A stretch of DNA of 13,397 nucleotides from DUZB01 sp964407525 (lineage in GTDB: Bacteria; Desulfobacterota; DSM-4660; Desulfatiglandales; Desulfatiglandaceae). How positions within the stretch are numbered: position 1 is the stretch's first letter; each line of letters opens with the position of its first letter. The position numbers and the translations under genes are program-made. Below the pieces are notes generated by a model. The model ran no database searches. It saw only the letters and a program-made list of their open reading frames with translations, and was not told the origin of the DNA. Shown here one piece after another: positions 1 through 7,053 of this stretch. The stretch covers positions 1 to 13,397 of the forward strand of contig CAYOWC010000116.1 of assembly GCA_964407525.1 (NCBI GenBank). Direction: 5' to 3'.

Positions 1-21
1 CGCGATGAGCCAAAAAAAATA

Positions 22-89
22 GTGGCTGTTTTTTCGAATCGTCCGTTCCGATTCGAAAAAGGCTTTGCGGCCTTGGCGACTTGCGGTTC
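22..89 (-). repeat. ~70-bp palindromic intergenic repeat, copy A
   Basis: This is one of four copies of a ~70-bp element in the window, here in the reverse orientation. It has a hairpin with 12-bp perfect arms (30-41 and 49-60) around a 7-nt loop TCCGTTC (42-48), followed by a flank made of CGC-containing near-octamers (61-89). The outer edge GTGGCTGTT matches the same edge in the other copies. The T-run is on the 5' side of the stem and the A-run on the 3' side, opposite to an intrinsic terminator. No open reading frame uses it. It could be a MITE-like or REP-like element; no transposase is visible. Confidence 0.8.
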
Positions 90-115
90 AATTTACCTTT
101 CACACGAGCGTAGCC

Positions 116-137
116 TCTGACCGGGAAAAATGGTCAG
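116..137. other. Small inverted repeat in the leader upstream of the transketolase gene
   Basis: A 6-bp stem CTGACC (117-122) pairs with GGTCAG (132-137) around a 9-nt loop. There is no T-run after it on either strand, so it is not a convincing terminator. It could be an operator half-site pair or chance. Nothing else clear, including a convincing sigma-70 promoter, was seen between 90 and 200. Confidence 0.3.
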
Positions 138-200
138 TCTGATCGAGGAAGAAACTTTGGTATTGTGGTAGGTTACTGAGGGAATCCCAATTGTCCCTGA

Positions 201-228
201 CTGCCTACTGCCTACCGCTTACTACCTA
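201..228 (+). repeat. Four tandem 7-bp units before the transketolase gene
   Basis: Four heptamers run head to tail: CTGCCTA, CTGCCTA, CCGCTTA, CTACCTA. The first two are identical and the last two differ at two positions each. The array ends 27 bp before the chosen start of the transketolase-like gene. It looks like a short tandem repeat that could vary in copy number; any effect on expression is speculation. Confidence 0.6.
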
Positions 229-255
229 CTGAACTTTCACATGAGGCCCGTAAAA

Positions 256-2247
256 ATGACAACCATTACTATGATACCCCTCAAGGATTTTGAACGGGTA
301 CGGAAAGCAGAGTTGGAAACAAACAAACGCCTGGATCTTCTGGCCGACATGTGTCGTGCCAATGCCCTCGCGGCTGTGAAACAGGCTGGCTCCGGACATT
401 TGGGTTCCAGTTTCAGTGCCATGGATATTGTGGTCAGGCTCTATTATGAAGAGATGAATGTGTCATCGATAGGGCTTGATCACCCTGATCGTGACGTCTA
501 TTTTTCTTCCAAGGGCCATGATGTCCCGGGTTTTTATTCTGTCTTGTTTTCATTGGGACTCCTACCTGAAGAGAAGTTATTCAACCTGCGGCGTTTCGGA
601 GGGTTGGACGGTCATCCGGATATTGCATGTCCCGGAGTGGAAGCCAACTCCGGATCCCTGGGGATGGGTATTTCCAAAGGCAGGGGAATTGCATGGGCGA
701 AGAGGTATTTGAAGCGTGGTGGGCATGTCTTTGTCATGACCGGAGATGGTGAACTTCAGGAAGGGCAGAATTTTGAGGCCCTGCAATCCGCAGTCCAGCA
801 AGGAATTGGAAATCTGACGGTAATTGTGGACCACAACAAGGTGCAGTCCGATAGAGAAGTCAGCCGAATTGTGAGCCTTCATGATCTGGAAGCGAAATTT
901 TCTGCCTTTGGATGGCATGTGGCTCGATGTAATGGGCACGATCAAGATGCCCTGGCCCGGATGTTCGATCAGTTTCGTCAGGTAGAAGGTACTCCGAAAA
1001 TACTCGTTGCCGATACCGTCAAAGGGCGGGGGGTATCGTTCATGGAACATCCTCGTGCCCTGCAGGAAGGGGGAGGCTTTTACCGGTGGCATGCGGGGGC
1101 GCCGCCCGACGGGGAATACCTGGAGGCCCATGGGGAAATCATCGATCGCATTAACACCCGGCTGAAAGACTATGATCTCGATCTTCTTTCGCTGAAAGAG
1201 GTGCCCCCGCCCCGAAAACAGGAACCTTTTTATACATTGGAGGGAGAGCCTGAAAGCACCATAGAGAAGGAACCCCGTTTTAAGGTTACGGATGAATATG
1301 TGTCTGCAATCTATGGGGAAGCACTGATGGCTCTGGCCGGTCGACGGGAGGATTTGGTTGTGCTGGATGCGGATCTGGCCTCGGACTGTAAAGTTCGGAC
1401 ATTTGAGCTGACCTATCCGGACCGCTTTATAGAAAACGGCATTGCCGAACAGGATATGGTGTCCATGGCCGGTGGTCTTGCGCGGCAAGGGTTGCTTCCC
1501 GTTGTGAATTCCTTTGCAAGTTTCCTGGCTTCCCGTTCCAACGAGCAGATCTACAACAATGCCGGGGAAAAGACAAAAATCATTTATGCGTGTCATTATG
1601 CCGGGTTGATTCCGGCCGGTCCGGGGAAATCCCATCAGAGCCTTCGAGATATTTCTCTTTTCGGCGCCCTGCCCAATTGTGAGATCCTTCAGCCCTGTAA
1701 CGGGGAAGAGACCCGTATGGTTGTGGAGTACGCCGTAGATGGGGCAATGGAAAATGTGATGATTCGCCTGATTATAGGGCCATCACCCAGGGAAATCAGG
1801 CTTCCTCCCGGTTACAAGCTGGAGAAGGGCAGGGGTGTAACGCTAGCAAATGGGGACGATGCAGTAATGTTTGCCTATGGGCCGGTCATGGGCCACGAGG
1901 CGATGCTGGCTTCAGAACTCCTGGCTCGAAAAGGGACCGGCCTTCGGGTTGTAAATATGCCCTGGTTGAATCGTATGGATCGGGAATGGATGATGGAGCA
2001 GGTCCGCCCTTTCAATCACATTTTCGTGGTGGAAGACCATGCCCCGGTAGGTGGTTTCGGAGACTTTCTGTTGAATGAACTCGTTAGTACAGGAGGCCTG
2101 GGAGCCCGGTCTTTCGCGAAGTTTGCCGTGGAAGGGTATCCCGCCTGCGGTACGCCTGCCGAAGCACTTCGTTTTCATGGGTTGGATGGTGGATCCCTGG
2201 CGGATCGGGTTTTGACCGGTATTCGATCCGGAACCACTGTACGATAA
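256..2247 (+). CDS. Transketolase-like thiamine-diphosphate enzyme (single chain)
   Basis: Predicted cytosolic ThDP enzyme that moves a two-carbon ketol unit between sugar phosphates. Counting from ATG 256 it is 663 aa, the usual length of a complete transketolase. The ThDP/Mg2+ motif begins at G163-D164-G165 and closes with a VDHN segment about 27 residues later. The pyrimidine domain carries IAEQ, whose Glu (E398) is the expected cofactor-activating residue. His-bearing segments GHLGSS and DGHPD match family positions. The usual DG-x-THQ segment reads GPGKSHQS instead, so the substrate may differ from central-metabolism transketolase. ATG 256 is preferred because GAGG at 243-246 sits 9 nt upstream; ATG 241, in the same frame, has no ribosome site. 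Its neighbours are surface-glycan genes, suggesting a role in making a sugar precursor rather than in the general pentose phosphate pathway. That role is inferred. Confidence 0.88.
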   Translation: MTTITMIPLKDFERVRKAELETNKRLDLLADMCRANALAAVKQAGSGHLGSSFSAMDIVVRLYYEEMNVSSIGLDHPDRDVYFSSKGHDVPGFYSVLFSLGLLPEEKLFNLRRFGGLDGHPDIACPGVEANSGSLGMGISKGRGIAWAKRYLKRGGHVFVMTGDGELQEGQNFEALQSAVQQGIGNLTVIVDHNKVQSDREVSRIVSLHDLEAKFSAFGWHVARCNGHDQDALARMFDQFRQVEGTPKILVADTVKGRGVSFMEHPRALQEGGGFYRWHAGAPPDGEYLEAHGEIIDRINTRLKDYDLDLLSLKEVPPPRKQEPFYTLEGEPESTIEKEPRFKVTDEYVSAIYGEALMALAGRREDLVVLDADLASDCKVRTFELTYPDRFIENGIAEQDMVSMAGGLARQGLLPVVNSFASFLASRSNEQIYNNAGEKTKIIYACHYAGLIPAGPGKSHQSLRDISLFGALPNCEILQPCNGEETRMVVEYAVDGAMENVMIRLIIGPSPREIRLPPGYKLEKGRGVTLANGDDAVMFAYGPVMGHEAMLASELLARKGTGLRVVNMPWLNRMDREWMMEQVRPFNHIFVVEDHAPVGGFGDFLLNELVSTGGLGARSFAKFAVEGYPACGTPAEALRFHGLDGGSLADRVLTGIRSGTTVR

Positions 2248-2269
2248 TGATTGAGACTTCAGCTGGATT

Positions 2270-2340
2270 GAACCGCAAGGCGCGAAGGACGCGAAGATTT
2301 AGTTTTTTTATCGAATCGGAACGGACGATTCGATAAAGCA
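2270..2340 (+). repeat. ~70-bp palindromic intergenic repeat, copy B
   Basis: Forward-orientation copy starting 23 bp after the transketolase stop. The CGC-rich near-octamer flank (2272-2296) comes first, then an unusual extra T-rich stretch, then a hairpin with perfect 12-bp arms (2307-2318 and 2326-2337) and loop GAACGGA (2319-2325). Compared with the other copies the fourth pair is A2310-T2334 rather than T-A: both arms have changed together, so pairing is kept. Confidence 0.8.
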
Positions 2341-2410
2341 ATCGGCCCTGCGGGCATTTTGTAGATGGTCACATTCGAAAATTCTATTTTGAAGGCAAAA
2401 AAATACGGAA

Positions 2411-2478
2411 TGACAGTTTTTCCGAATCGTCCGTTCCGATTCGGAAAAGGCTTTGCGTCCTTTGCGCCTTGCGTTTCG
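2411..2478 (-). repeat. ~70-bp palindromic intergenic repeat, copy C
   Basis: Reverse-orientation copy facing copy B. Its arms (2418-2429 and 2437-2448) are perfect over 12 bp and its loop is TCCGTTC (2430-2436), the exact complement of the loop of copy B. The fifth pair is C2422-G2444 where copies A and B have T-A, a second compensatory change. The CGC-rich flank follows at 2451-2476. Confidence 0.8.
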
Positions 2479-2550
2479 AAAAAACCGTCTGCCGAATGCG
2501 TTGTTGTTTTTTTTGGACACTACTTAGGACGTGAAAAAGTGAGAGATTAA

Positions 2551-2616
2551 ATGAACATGAAACACCAAATCTATTGTTCTCCGCGCCTCTGCGTCTCTGC
2601 GCGAAACATCGCATGA
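2551..2616 (+). CDS. Possible 21-codon upstream ORF, overlapping the next start
   Basis: A short frame from ATG 2551 ends at TGA 2614-2616, so its stop overlaps the ATG at 2613 of the surface-glycan gene as ATGA. A GAGAG purine run at 2541-2545 is a plausible ribosome site, whereas the downstream ATG has none. It could be a leader peptide that couples translation. However, most of its codons lie in a CGC-rich repeat fragment, so the arrangement may be chance. No homology is claimed. Confidence 0.25.
   Translation: MNMKHQIYCSPRLCVSARNIA
2577..2607 (-). repeat. CGC-rich near-octamer repeat fragment
   Basis: On the minus strand this reads as successive units of the form CGC-R-x-AGR with a period of about 8 bases. 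It resembles the flank of the ~70-bp elements and the fragment at 10168-10195, but has no palindrome beside it. It abuts the start of the surface-glycan gene. Confidence 0.55.
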
Positions 2617-4040
2617 CTATGAAAACAGCGTTCAAATATGACGATATCCCCCGTGTGTGGGTATCGATACCCATCGAGACGAAGGCCCGCGAGTATCATG
2701 CAAAGCTCCTGCTTTCCTGTGTGGCGGCCGAAGCCGGATTCGGGGTTATTCTTGGACGCAAGGGCATCCTGGAGTTCAATGTTCGTTTCCTGCCCCGAGG
2801 CATTCTTTTCAGTAACAATATCTTGACGGGTAAGGAGCGCCTTTTCAGACGCTATGGGAAGATGGGGTACACGGTTGCCGCATGGTGTGAGGAAGGGGTC
2901 GCCTATCGTAATCGGGATTCTTATCAAAACGAACGGGTTTCGAGAGATGCCATGGGTGAGTTGGAACGTTTCTTTGCATGGGGGAACTACCATGCCGAAG
3001 ATGTGCGGCAAGCAACGGATTTTTCGGATCACCGGAAAATTGTGCCCGGCGGGAGTCCCCGACTGGATCTGCTTCGCCCGGAATTTAGAGGGTTTTATCG
3101 GGATGAGGCGGATAAAATTTGCGCTCAGCATGGACGGATTGTCCTTGTAAATACCAATTTCCATCGGTTTAATCATTTCCTGGGACGGGGGACTTATCTG
3201 AGAGATCTGAAAAAAAAGGGCAAAATGCCCACCGCGGAACGGGAAGCGTTCTTTCAGGAGTGGATTGACTTTCTGGAACGGATGTATGGGGCTTTTTCGA
3301 AGATGCTCAGGCCGCTCAGCGCCGCGTTGCCTGATCATACCATTATTGTGCGGCCCCACCCCTCTGAAGACCACGATGCATGGAGAAAAGAAACAAAGGG
3401 GCTTTCCAATGTGAAAGTACTTCACGAGGGCAGTTCCCTCCCGTGGATTCTGGCCTCAGAGGTGGTTGTGCACAATAGTTGTACAACCGGCATTGAGGCT
3501 TTTGCCATGGATGTTCCTGTGGTATCCTACGAGCCCTTTTCTTCGGAAACCTATGATTCTTTTCTCCCCAATGCCGTTAGCCGACAGGCGGTTAATGAAA
3601 AAGCCCTGGTGAGTATGGTAAAGGCCTTGACGTCGGGTGAAGATATGGGTGAGGGTTATGAGGGCGAAGAAAAGCGAGAAACGGCACGAAAATTTTTCGG
3701 GGGTCTGGAAGGTCCCCTGGCATCGGAAAACATTGTGGAATCTTTGCGCCAACTTCGGGTTCGTCCCCGGCCTTTTGCACCCAACCACGCCCATGCCCTG
3801 GCTCGCGAATTGGCTGTGCGAACGGTTCTTCCCGTTCGCTCTTCTTTCAGGAAGATTGTTCACTCACCACACCCGCAGGCGATTTACTTTCAGCAGAAAT
3901 TTCCGCCCCTTCCCCTGTCCGAAGTCCAGAGCGATCTGAGTCGTCTAAAGAAAATATCGGGCAGGTTTAAAGGCGTTCAAGCTGTCGAGATCGGTGAAAC
4001 CCTGTTTTGTTTGACATCTCCGGCAGAGGAAAAGGGATGA
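2613..4040 (+). CDS. Surface carbohydrate biosynthesis protein (GT-B-like, predicted)
   Basis: 475 aa from ATG 2613, soluble, with no signal peptide or membrane segment. The layout resembles the family annotated as surface carbohydrate biosynthesis protein (TIGR04396-like), which has a two-domain GT-B look. The second half carries R247-P-H-P-S-E and then H287-N-S-C-T-T-G-I-E-A, a pairing also seen in CDP-glycerol phosphotransferase-like and capsule transferases, where it lies at the nucleotide-sugar site. The frame stays open back to TTG 2574, but those codons come from a repeat fragment, so ATG 2613 (or ATG 2619) is preferred. No ribosome site precedes it; coupling to a 21-codon upstream frame is possible. 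Its stop overlaps the next gene as ATGA. It probably transfers or handles an activated sugar for a surface glycan; donor and acceptor are unknown. Confidence 0.75.
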   Translation: MTMKTAFKYDDIPRVWVSIPIETKAREYHAKLLLSCVAAEAGFGVILGRKGILEFNVRFLPRGILFSNNILTGKERLFRRYGKMGYTVAAWCEEGVAYRNRDSYQNERVSRDAMGELERFFAWGNYHAEDVRQATDFSDHRKIVPGGSPRLDLLRPEFRGFYRDEADKICAQHGRIVLVNTNFHRFNHFLGRGTYLRDLKKKGKMPTAEREAFFQEWIDFLERMYGAFSKMLRPLSAALPDHTIIVRPHPSEDHDAWRKETKGLSNVKVLHEGSSLPWILASEVVVHNSCTTGIEAFAMDVPVVSYEPFSSETYDSFLPNAVSRQAVNEKALVSMVKALTSGEDMGEGYEGEEKRETARKFFGGLEGPLASENIVESLRQLRVRPRPFAPNHAHALARELAVRTVLPVRSSFRKIVHSPHPQAIYFQQKFPPLPLSEVQSDLSRLKKISGRFKGVQAVEIGETLFCLTSPAEEKG

Positions 4041-5167
4041 GAATCTGCTACCTTTCGGCTTCGGAGATCCCTTCCCGATCGGCCAACAGTGTTCACGTTA
4101 TGAAAATGTGCGCCGCATTCAGCGCTGAAGGACACGACGTTGAACTGTTTGCCCGAAAGGGTGAACTGATGAAAGATGGTGACCCCTTTTCAAGGTATGG
4201 TGTGAGAAGCCCGTTCCCCATCCACTTTTTCGGGTGGCCGAAAATGAGGGTTCTGGGACCTGTTATCTACGTACTGCGGGCATTTTTTCATCTGCTGCGA
4301 TCGCCAGCCCCGGATCTTTTCTATTCGCGCTATATCTATCTCGTCTACCTTGCCTCATTTCTGAAAGCCCCATGTATTTATGAGGCCCATGTATTTCCGA
4401 CAAGCCCCGCTCAGCGTCTGGCCGAACTCCTTTTCATGAGACGCAGGACTTTTCATCGCCTTGTGGTGATCTCCGATGCACTGAAAAGGGATTACCTGGC
4501 CGCCTGTTCCAAACTGCCACCAGAAAGGCTTGTGGTGGCCCACGATGGCGCAGATGTCCCCTCTGAAAGCGGGCCTGACTTTTTTCGAGAAGATGTCTGT
4601 GGGAATGGGGATAAGCTGAAGATCGGCTATGTGGGACAGCTTTATCCCGGGAGGGGGATCGACATTATTGTGCAGCTTTCCCCCCGATTTCCCAAAATGG
4701 AATTTCATGTGGTTGGCGGAAGTGATGAAGATGTGCGGTACTGGAAAGAGCGCGCCCTCTCTTCGAACCTTTTTTTACACGGTTATGTAAATCATGGAGA
4801 TATCGGTACTTATTACCGGAGTTTTGACATCGCTTTGGTTCCTTACCAGGCCAGGTTGACGTTGGAAGGGGGGAAAGGTAATACGGTTCGGTGGACGTCT
4901 CCATTAAAGATATTCGAATATATGTCTTACGGAAAGGCAATCATTGCTTCGGATTTACCCGTTTTAAGAGAGGTTCTCAAGAATAGGGAAAACGCGCTTA
5001 TGGTTCCGCCCGAAGATGTGGAAGGGTGGGCGTTCGCCCTTGAGGAGTTGGCAAGGGACAAGTCTTTGATGAACAGACTTGGAAGGACAGCCCGCAAGGT
5101 CCTTGAAGAGGAATACACCTGGGATAAGAGGGTCGGGCGGGTGTTGAGGTCTAAGCATGCTCGATAA
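4037..5167 (+). CDS. Family 4 (GT4) glycosyltransferase
   Basis: 376 aa, GT-B fold, probably cytosolic or membrane-peripheral. The N-terminal acceptor domain opens with a beta-strand and a loop with SANSVHV. The C-terminal donor domain begins at I196-G-Y-V-G-Q-L-Y-P-G-R-G, and SPLKIFEYM (S288-M296) with the following YGKAIIASDLP is the nucleotide-sugar binding region of GT4 enzymes. E294 is the likely retained Glu of the EX7E element; the first Glu is not obvious, as in many SPLK-type members. ATG 4037 is chosen because it overlaps the upstream stop (ATGA) and is preceded by a purine-rich GAGGAAAAGGG; an in-frame start at 4007 lies inside the previous gene. It adds a sugar to a lipid-linked or growing surface glycan; the sugar cannot be named. 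Confidence 0.88.
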   Translation: MRICYLSASEIPSRSANSVHVMKMCAAFSAEGHDVELFARKGELMKDGDPFSRYGVRSPFPIHFFGWPKMRVLGPVIYVLRAFFHLLRSPAPDLFYSRYIYLVYLASFLKAPCIYEAHVFPTSPAQRLAELLFMRRRTFHRLVVISDALKRDYLAACSKLPPERLVVAHDGADVPSESGPDFFREDVCGNGDKLKIGYVGQLYPGRGIDIIVQLSPRFPKMEFHVVGGSDEDVRYWKERALSSNLFLHGYVNHGDIGTYYRSFDIALVPYQARLTLEGGKGNTVRWTSPLKIFEYMSYGKAIIASDLPVLREVLKNRENALMVPPEDVEGWAFALEELARDKSLMNRLGRTARKVLEEEYTWDKRVGRVLRSKHAR

Positions 5168-6866
5168 GAAAAGCACGGGTCTTGTAGCTTATTTTTTTAA
5201 GGCTTACCCCAAAAGGACGTTTGTGATGGTCCTATGCCTGATCTTTGCCGGACTCACGGAAGGGATTGGTATCACTGTCCTGTTGCCGGTGCTCGAGCTG
5301 AACATGGGAAGTGGCGGTGCACCCCCATCCAGTGTGGGAAGATATGTGGCTGAGGCCCTGCATTTTTTGGGTTTGGAGCCAAAGCTGGGGGTTCTGCTCT
5401 CTATTCTGGTGGCAGGGATTGCCCTGAAAGGTTTTTTTTCGTGGGTGGCCATGCGCCAGGTGGGATATACCGTGGCCCATGTGGTGGCGGATCTTCGGAA
5501 AAATTTGATCAGCGCGTTACTCAATGCTCGCTGGGGATATTTCATCCAACATCCTGCGGGACGGTTTGCAAACGCCATTGGGGTTGAAGCCTGGCGGTCC
5601 GGACAGGCCTATTATGAATCGAGTATTGCCATTGCCTACCTTATCCAACTGATGGTCTATACGGTAGTGGCTGTAATGGTGTCCTGGAAGGTGGCATTAG
5701 GGGCTTTTGCTACAGGCCTTGTGATCATATTTATTCTCAGACGTCTTGTAAACATTGGCCGCAGAGCCGGCAAGAGCCAGTCGGATTTGAGTAAATCACT
5801 TGTTTCCAGATTGACGGATGCCCTTCAGGGGATCAAACCGATCAAGGCCATGGCAGGGGAAGGGCATCTCCTGCCGTTATTAGAGGCTGAAACCATGGAG
5901 ATGAATCAGGCCCAGAGAAACCAGGTCTTTGCCAACGAGACCATGAGGGCTGTTCAGGAACCGGTGACGGCATTTTTTCTTGCCACAGGCCTTTTTCTCC
6001 TGATTCATTTCGGAGAGGCGCCCTTTTCGGCAATTCTCGTCCTGGCTTTTATCTTTTTCCGGATGGTGACCCGTTTTAATGAAGTGCAGTATCGTTACCA
6101 GAAAATGGTGACGGTGGAGAGTTTTTTCTGGTCTCTCATGGAGAGCATTGAGCGTGCGGACCAGGAAGCGGAGGCAAATACCGGAGGGAACCGCATCCCT
6201 GCATTTGAGAATGAGATACGTTTTGAAAATGTTTTTTTCAGCCACGGCCAAAAGGCTATTCTCAAAGATGTCTCTCTCGTGATTCCCTCAGGCAGTTTTG
6301 TGGGGATTTCGGGCTCATCAGGGGCGGGAAAAACCACCATTGCAGACCTGATGATAGGGCTTTGGCATCCCGGAGAAGGACGTATTCTCATCGATGGCGT
6401 TCCCTTGCCCGAAACGGACTTGATCGCATGGCGGAAAATGGTGGGATATGTTCCTCAGGAGATGTTTTTATTTCATGAAAGCATCTACAATAACATCGTG
6501 TTGGGAGATACCTCCATTAGCCGTTCCCGTGTAGAAGAGGCGCTTCGCGCTGCCGGCGCCTGGGACTTCGTTTCTCGTCTTCCTGAAGGAATGGATACAC
6601 GCATCGGTGAACGGGGAGGACGGATATCGGGCGGGGAACGCCAGCGTATTGCCATTGCCACGGCCCTCGTACGTAACCCAAGACTCCTGGTTCTCGATGA
6701 GGTCACAACCGCTCTGGACCCGGCCACGGAGGCCGGAATCTGTGCAACGTTGAAGGGCCTGTCGGGGAAAGTGACTATTGTGGCTATTTCACACCAGCCC
6801 GCCCTCATGAAAGAGGTCCATACCCTGTATCGTATCAATGGAGGCAGGGTCGAAAAAGCCAGGTAA
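5157..6866 (+). CDS. ABC exporter, fused membrane and ATPase domains (MsbA/PglK type)
   Basis: 569 aa half-transporter expected to work as a homodimer in the inner membrane. Hydrophobic segments lie at about 21-46, 78-99, 152-200 (two) and 268-306 (two), giving the six-helix export domain. The ATPase domain has Walker A G386-SSGAG-K392-TT, Q-loop Q434, signature S491-G-G-E-R-Q, Walker B ending D514-E515 and switch H546, so all catalytic elements are intact. TM1 carries EGIGITVLLPVL, common in lipid and lipid-linked oligosaccharide flippases. It overlaps the GT4 gene by 11 bp, with GAGG at 5146-5149 spaced 7 nt from the ATG, so the two are co-translated. The probable job is flipping the glycolipid made by the upstream enzymes. 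Lipid A or drug export cannot be excluded from sequence alone. Confidence 0.9.
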   Translation: MLDKKSTGLVAYFFKAYPKRTFVMVLCLIFAGLTEGIGITVLLPVLELNMGSGGAPPSSVGRYVAEALHFLGLEPKLGVLLSILVAGIALKGFFSWVAMRQVGYTVAHVVADLRKNLISALLNARWGYFIQHPAGRFANAIGVEAWRSGQAYYESSIAIAYLIQLMVYTVVAVMVSWKVALGAFATGLVIIFILRRLVNIGRRAGKSQSDLSKSLVSRLTDALQGIKPIKAMAGEGHLLPLLEAETMEMNQAQRNQVFANETMRAVQEPVTAFFLATGLFLLIHFGEAPFSAILVLAFIFFRMVTRFNEVQYRYQKMVTVESFFWSLMESIERADQEAEANTGGNRIPAFENEIRFENVFFSHGQKAILKDVSLVIPSGSFVGISGSSGAGKTTIADLMIGLWHPGEGRILIDGVPLPETDLIAWRKMVGYVPQEMFLFHESIYNNIVLGDTSISRSRVEEALRAAGAWDFVSRLPEGMDTRIGERGGRISGGERQRIAIATALVRNPRLLVLDEVTTALDPATEAGICATLKGLSGKVTIVAISHQPALMKEVHTLYRINGGRVEKAR

Positions 6867-6869
6867 TAT

Positions 6870-6900
6870 CAGAAACTTTTGTGATTCTGGCTTGATTTTT
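6870..6900 (+). terminator. Weak intrinsic-terminator-like hairpin after the ABC exporter
   Basis: A 5-bp stem CAGAA (6870-6874) / TTCTG (6885-6889) is followed by a T-rich run ending in TTTTT (6896-6900). The stem is short and AT-rich, so termination would be inefficient; some read-through to the dehydrogenase is likely. Confidence 0.3.
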
Positions 6901-6929
6901 GAGGTTGAACTTCAGAAAGGCAAATATTA

Positions 6930-6997
6930 AACCGCAAAGGCGCGAAGGACGCAAAGCCTTTTCCGAATCGGAACGGACGATTCGAAAAAACTGCCAT
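6930..6997 (+). repeat. ~70-bp palindromic intergenic repeat, copy D
   Basis: Forward-orientation copy between the ABC exporter and the dehydrogenase. The CGC-rich near-octamer flank (6931-6956) precedes the hairpin arms 6959-6970 and 6978-6989 and loop GAACGGA (6971-6977). The edge AACTGCCAT matches copy C closely. One pair is not perfect: C6963 faces A6985. On the minus-strand RNA the same position is a G-U wobble, so only that strand keeps a fully paired stem. Confidence 0.8.
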
Positions 6998-7053
6998 GGT
7001 TTTTGGTTCATCGGGTTTTCGCGTACTTAGATTTGAAAGGTGAAAATAGACTT

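Larger units (their letters stand above)
2248..2612. other. 365-bp non-coding gap between transketolase and surface-glycan gene
   Basis: The stretch holds repeat copies B and C in opposite orientations, about 70 bp of AT-richer DNA between them, and a second CGC-rich repeat fragment at its right end. A 21-codon reading frame (2551-2616) with a purine-rich GAGAG in front runs into the next gene. A 4-bp stem GCCC/GGGC near 2344-2354 followed by TTTT is too short to call a terminator. No promoter was recognised with confidence. Confidence 0.6.

Noticed and set aside
1..22. C-terminal end of an upstream gene stopping at TAG 20-22
   Set aside because: Only six codons would be visible and nothing supports that frame over the others.
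30..60. The repeat hairpins as intrinsic terminators
   Set aside because: The T-run is on the 5' side and the A-run on the 3' side of the stem on both strands, the reverse of what termination needs.
577..1635. Long open frame on the minus strand opposite the transketolase gene
   Set aside because: The plus strand encodes intact ThDP enzyme motifs over the same stretch; the antisense translation is rich in His, Arg, Pro and Phe with no recognisable domain.
22..2478. CRISPR array
   Set aside because: Copies are in alternating orientation, separated by genes or irregular gaps, and no cas gene is present.
2365..2550. Small open frame in the gap spanning repeat copy C
   Set aside because: About a third of its codons come from the repeat, it has no ribosome site, and the same repeat is non-coding in its other places.
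2571..3425. Long open frame on the minus strand opposite the surface-glycan gene
   Set aside because: The plus-strand product has RPHPSE and HNSCTTGIEA motifs and overlaps the next gene correctly; the antisense product has no family features.
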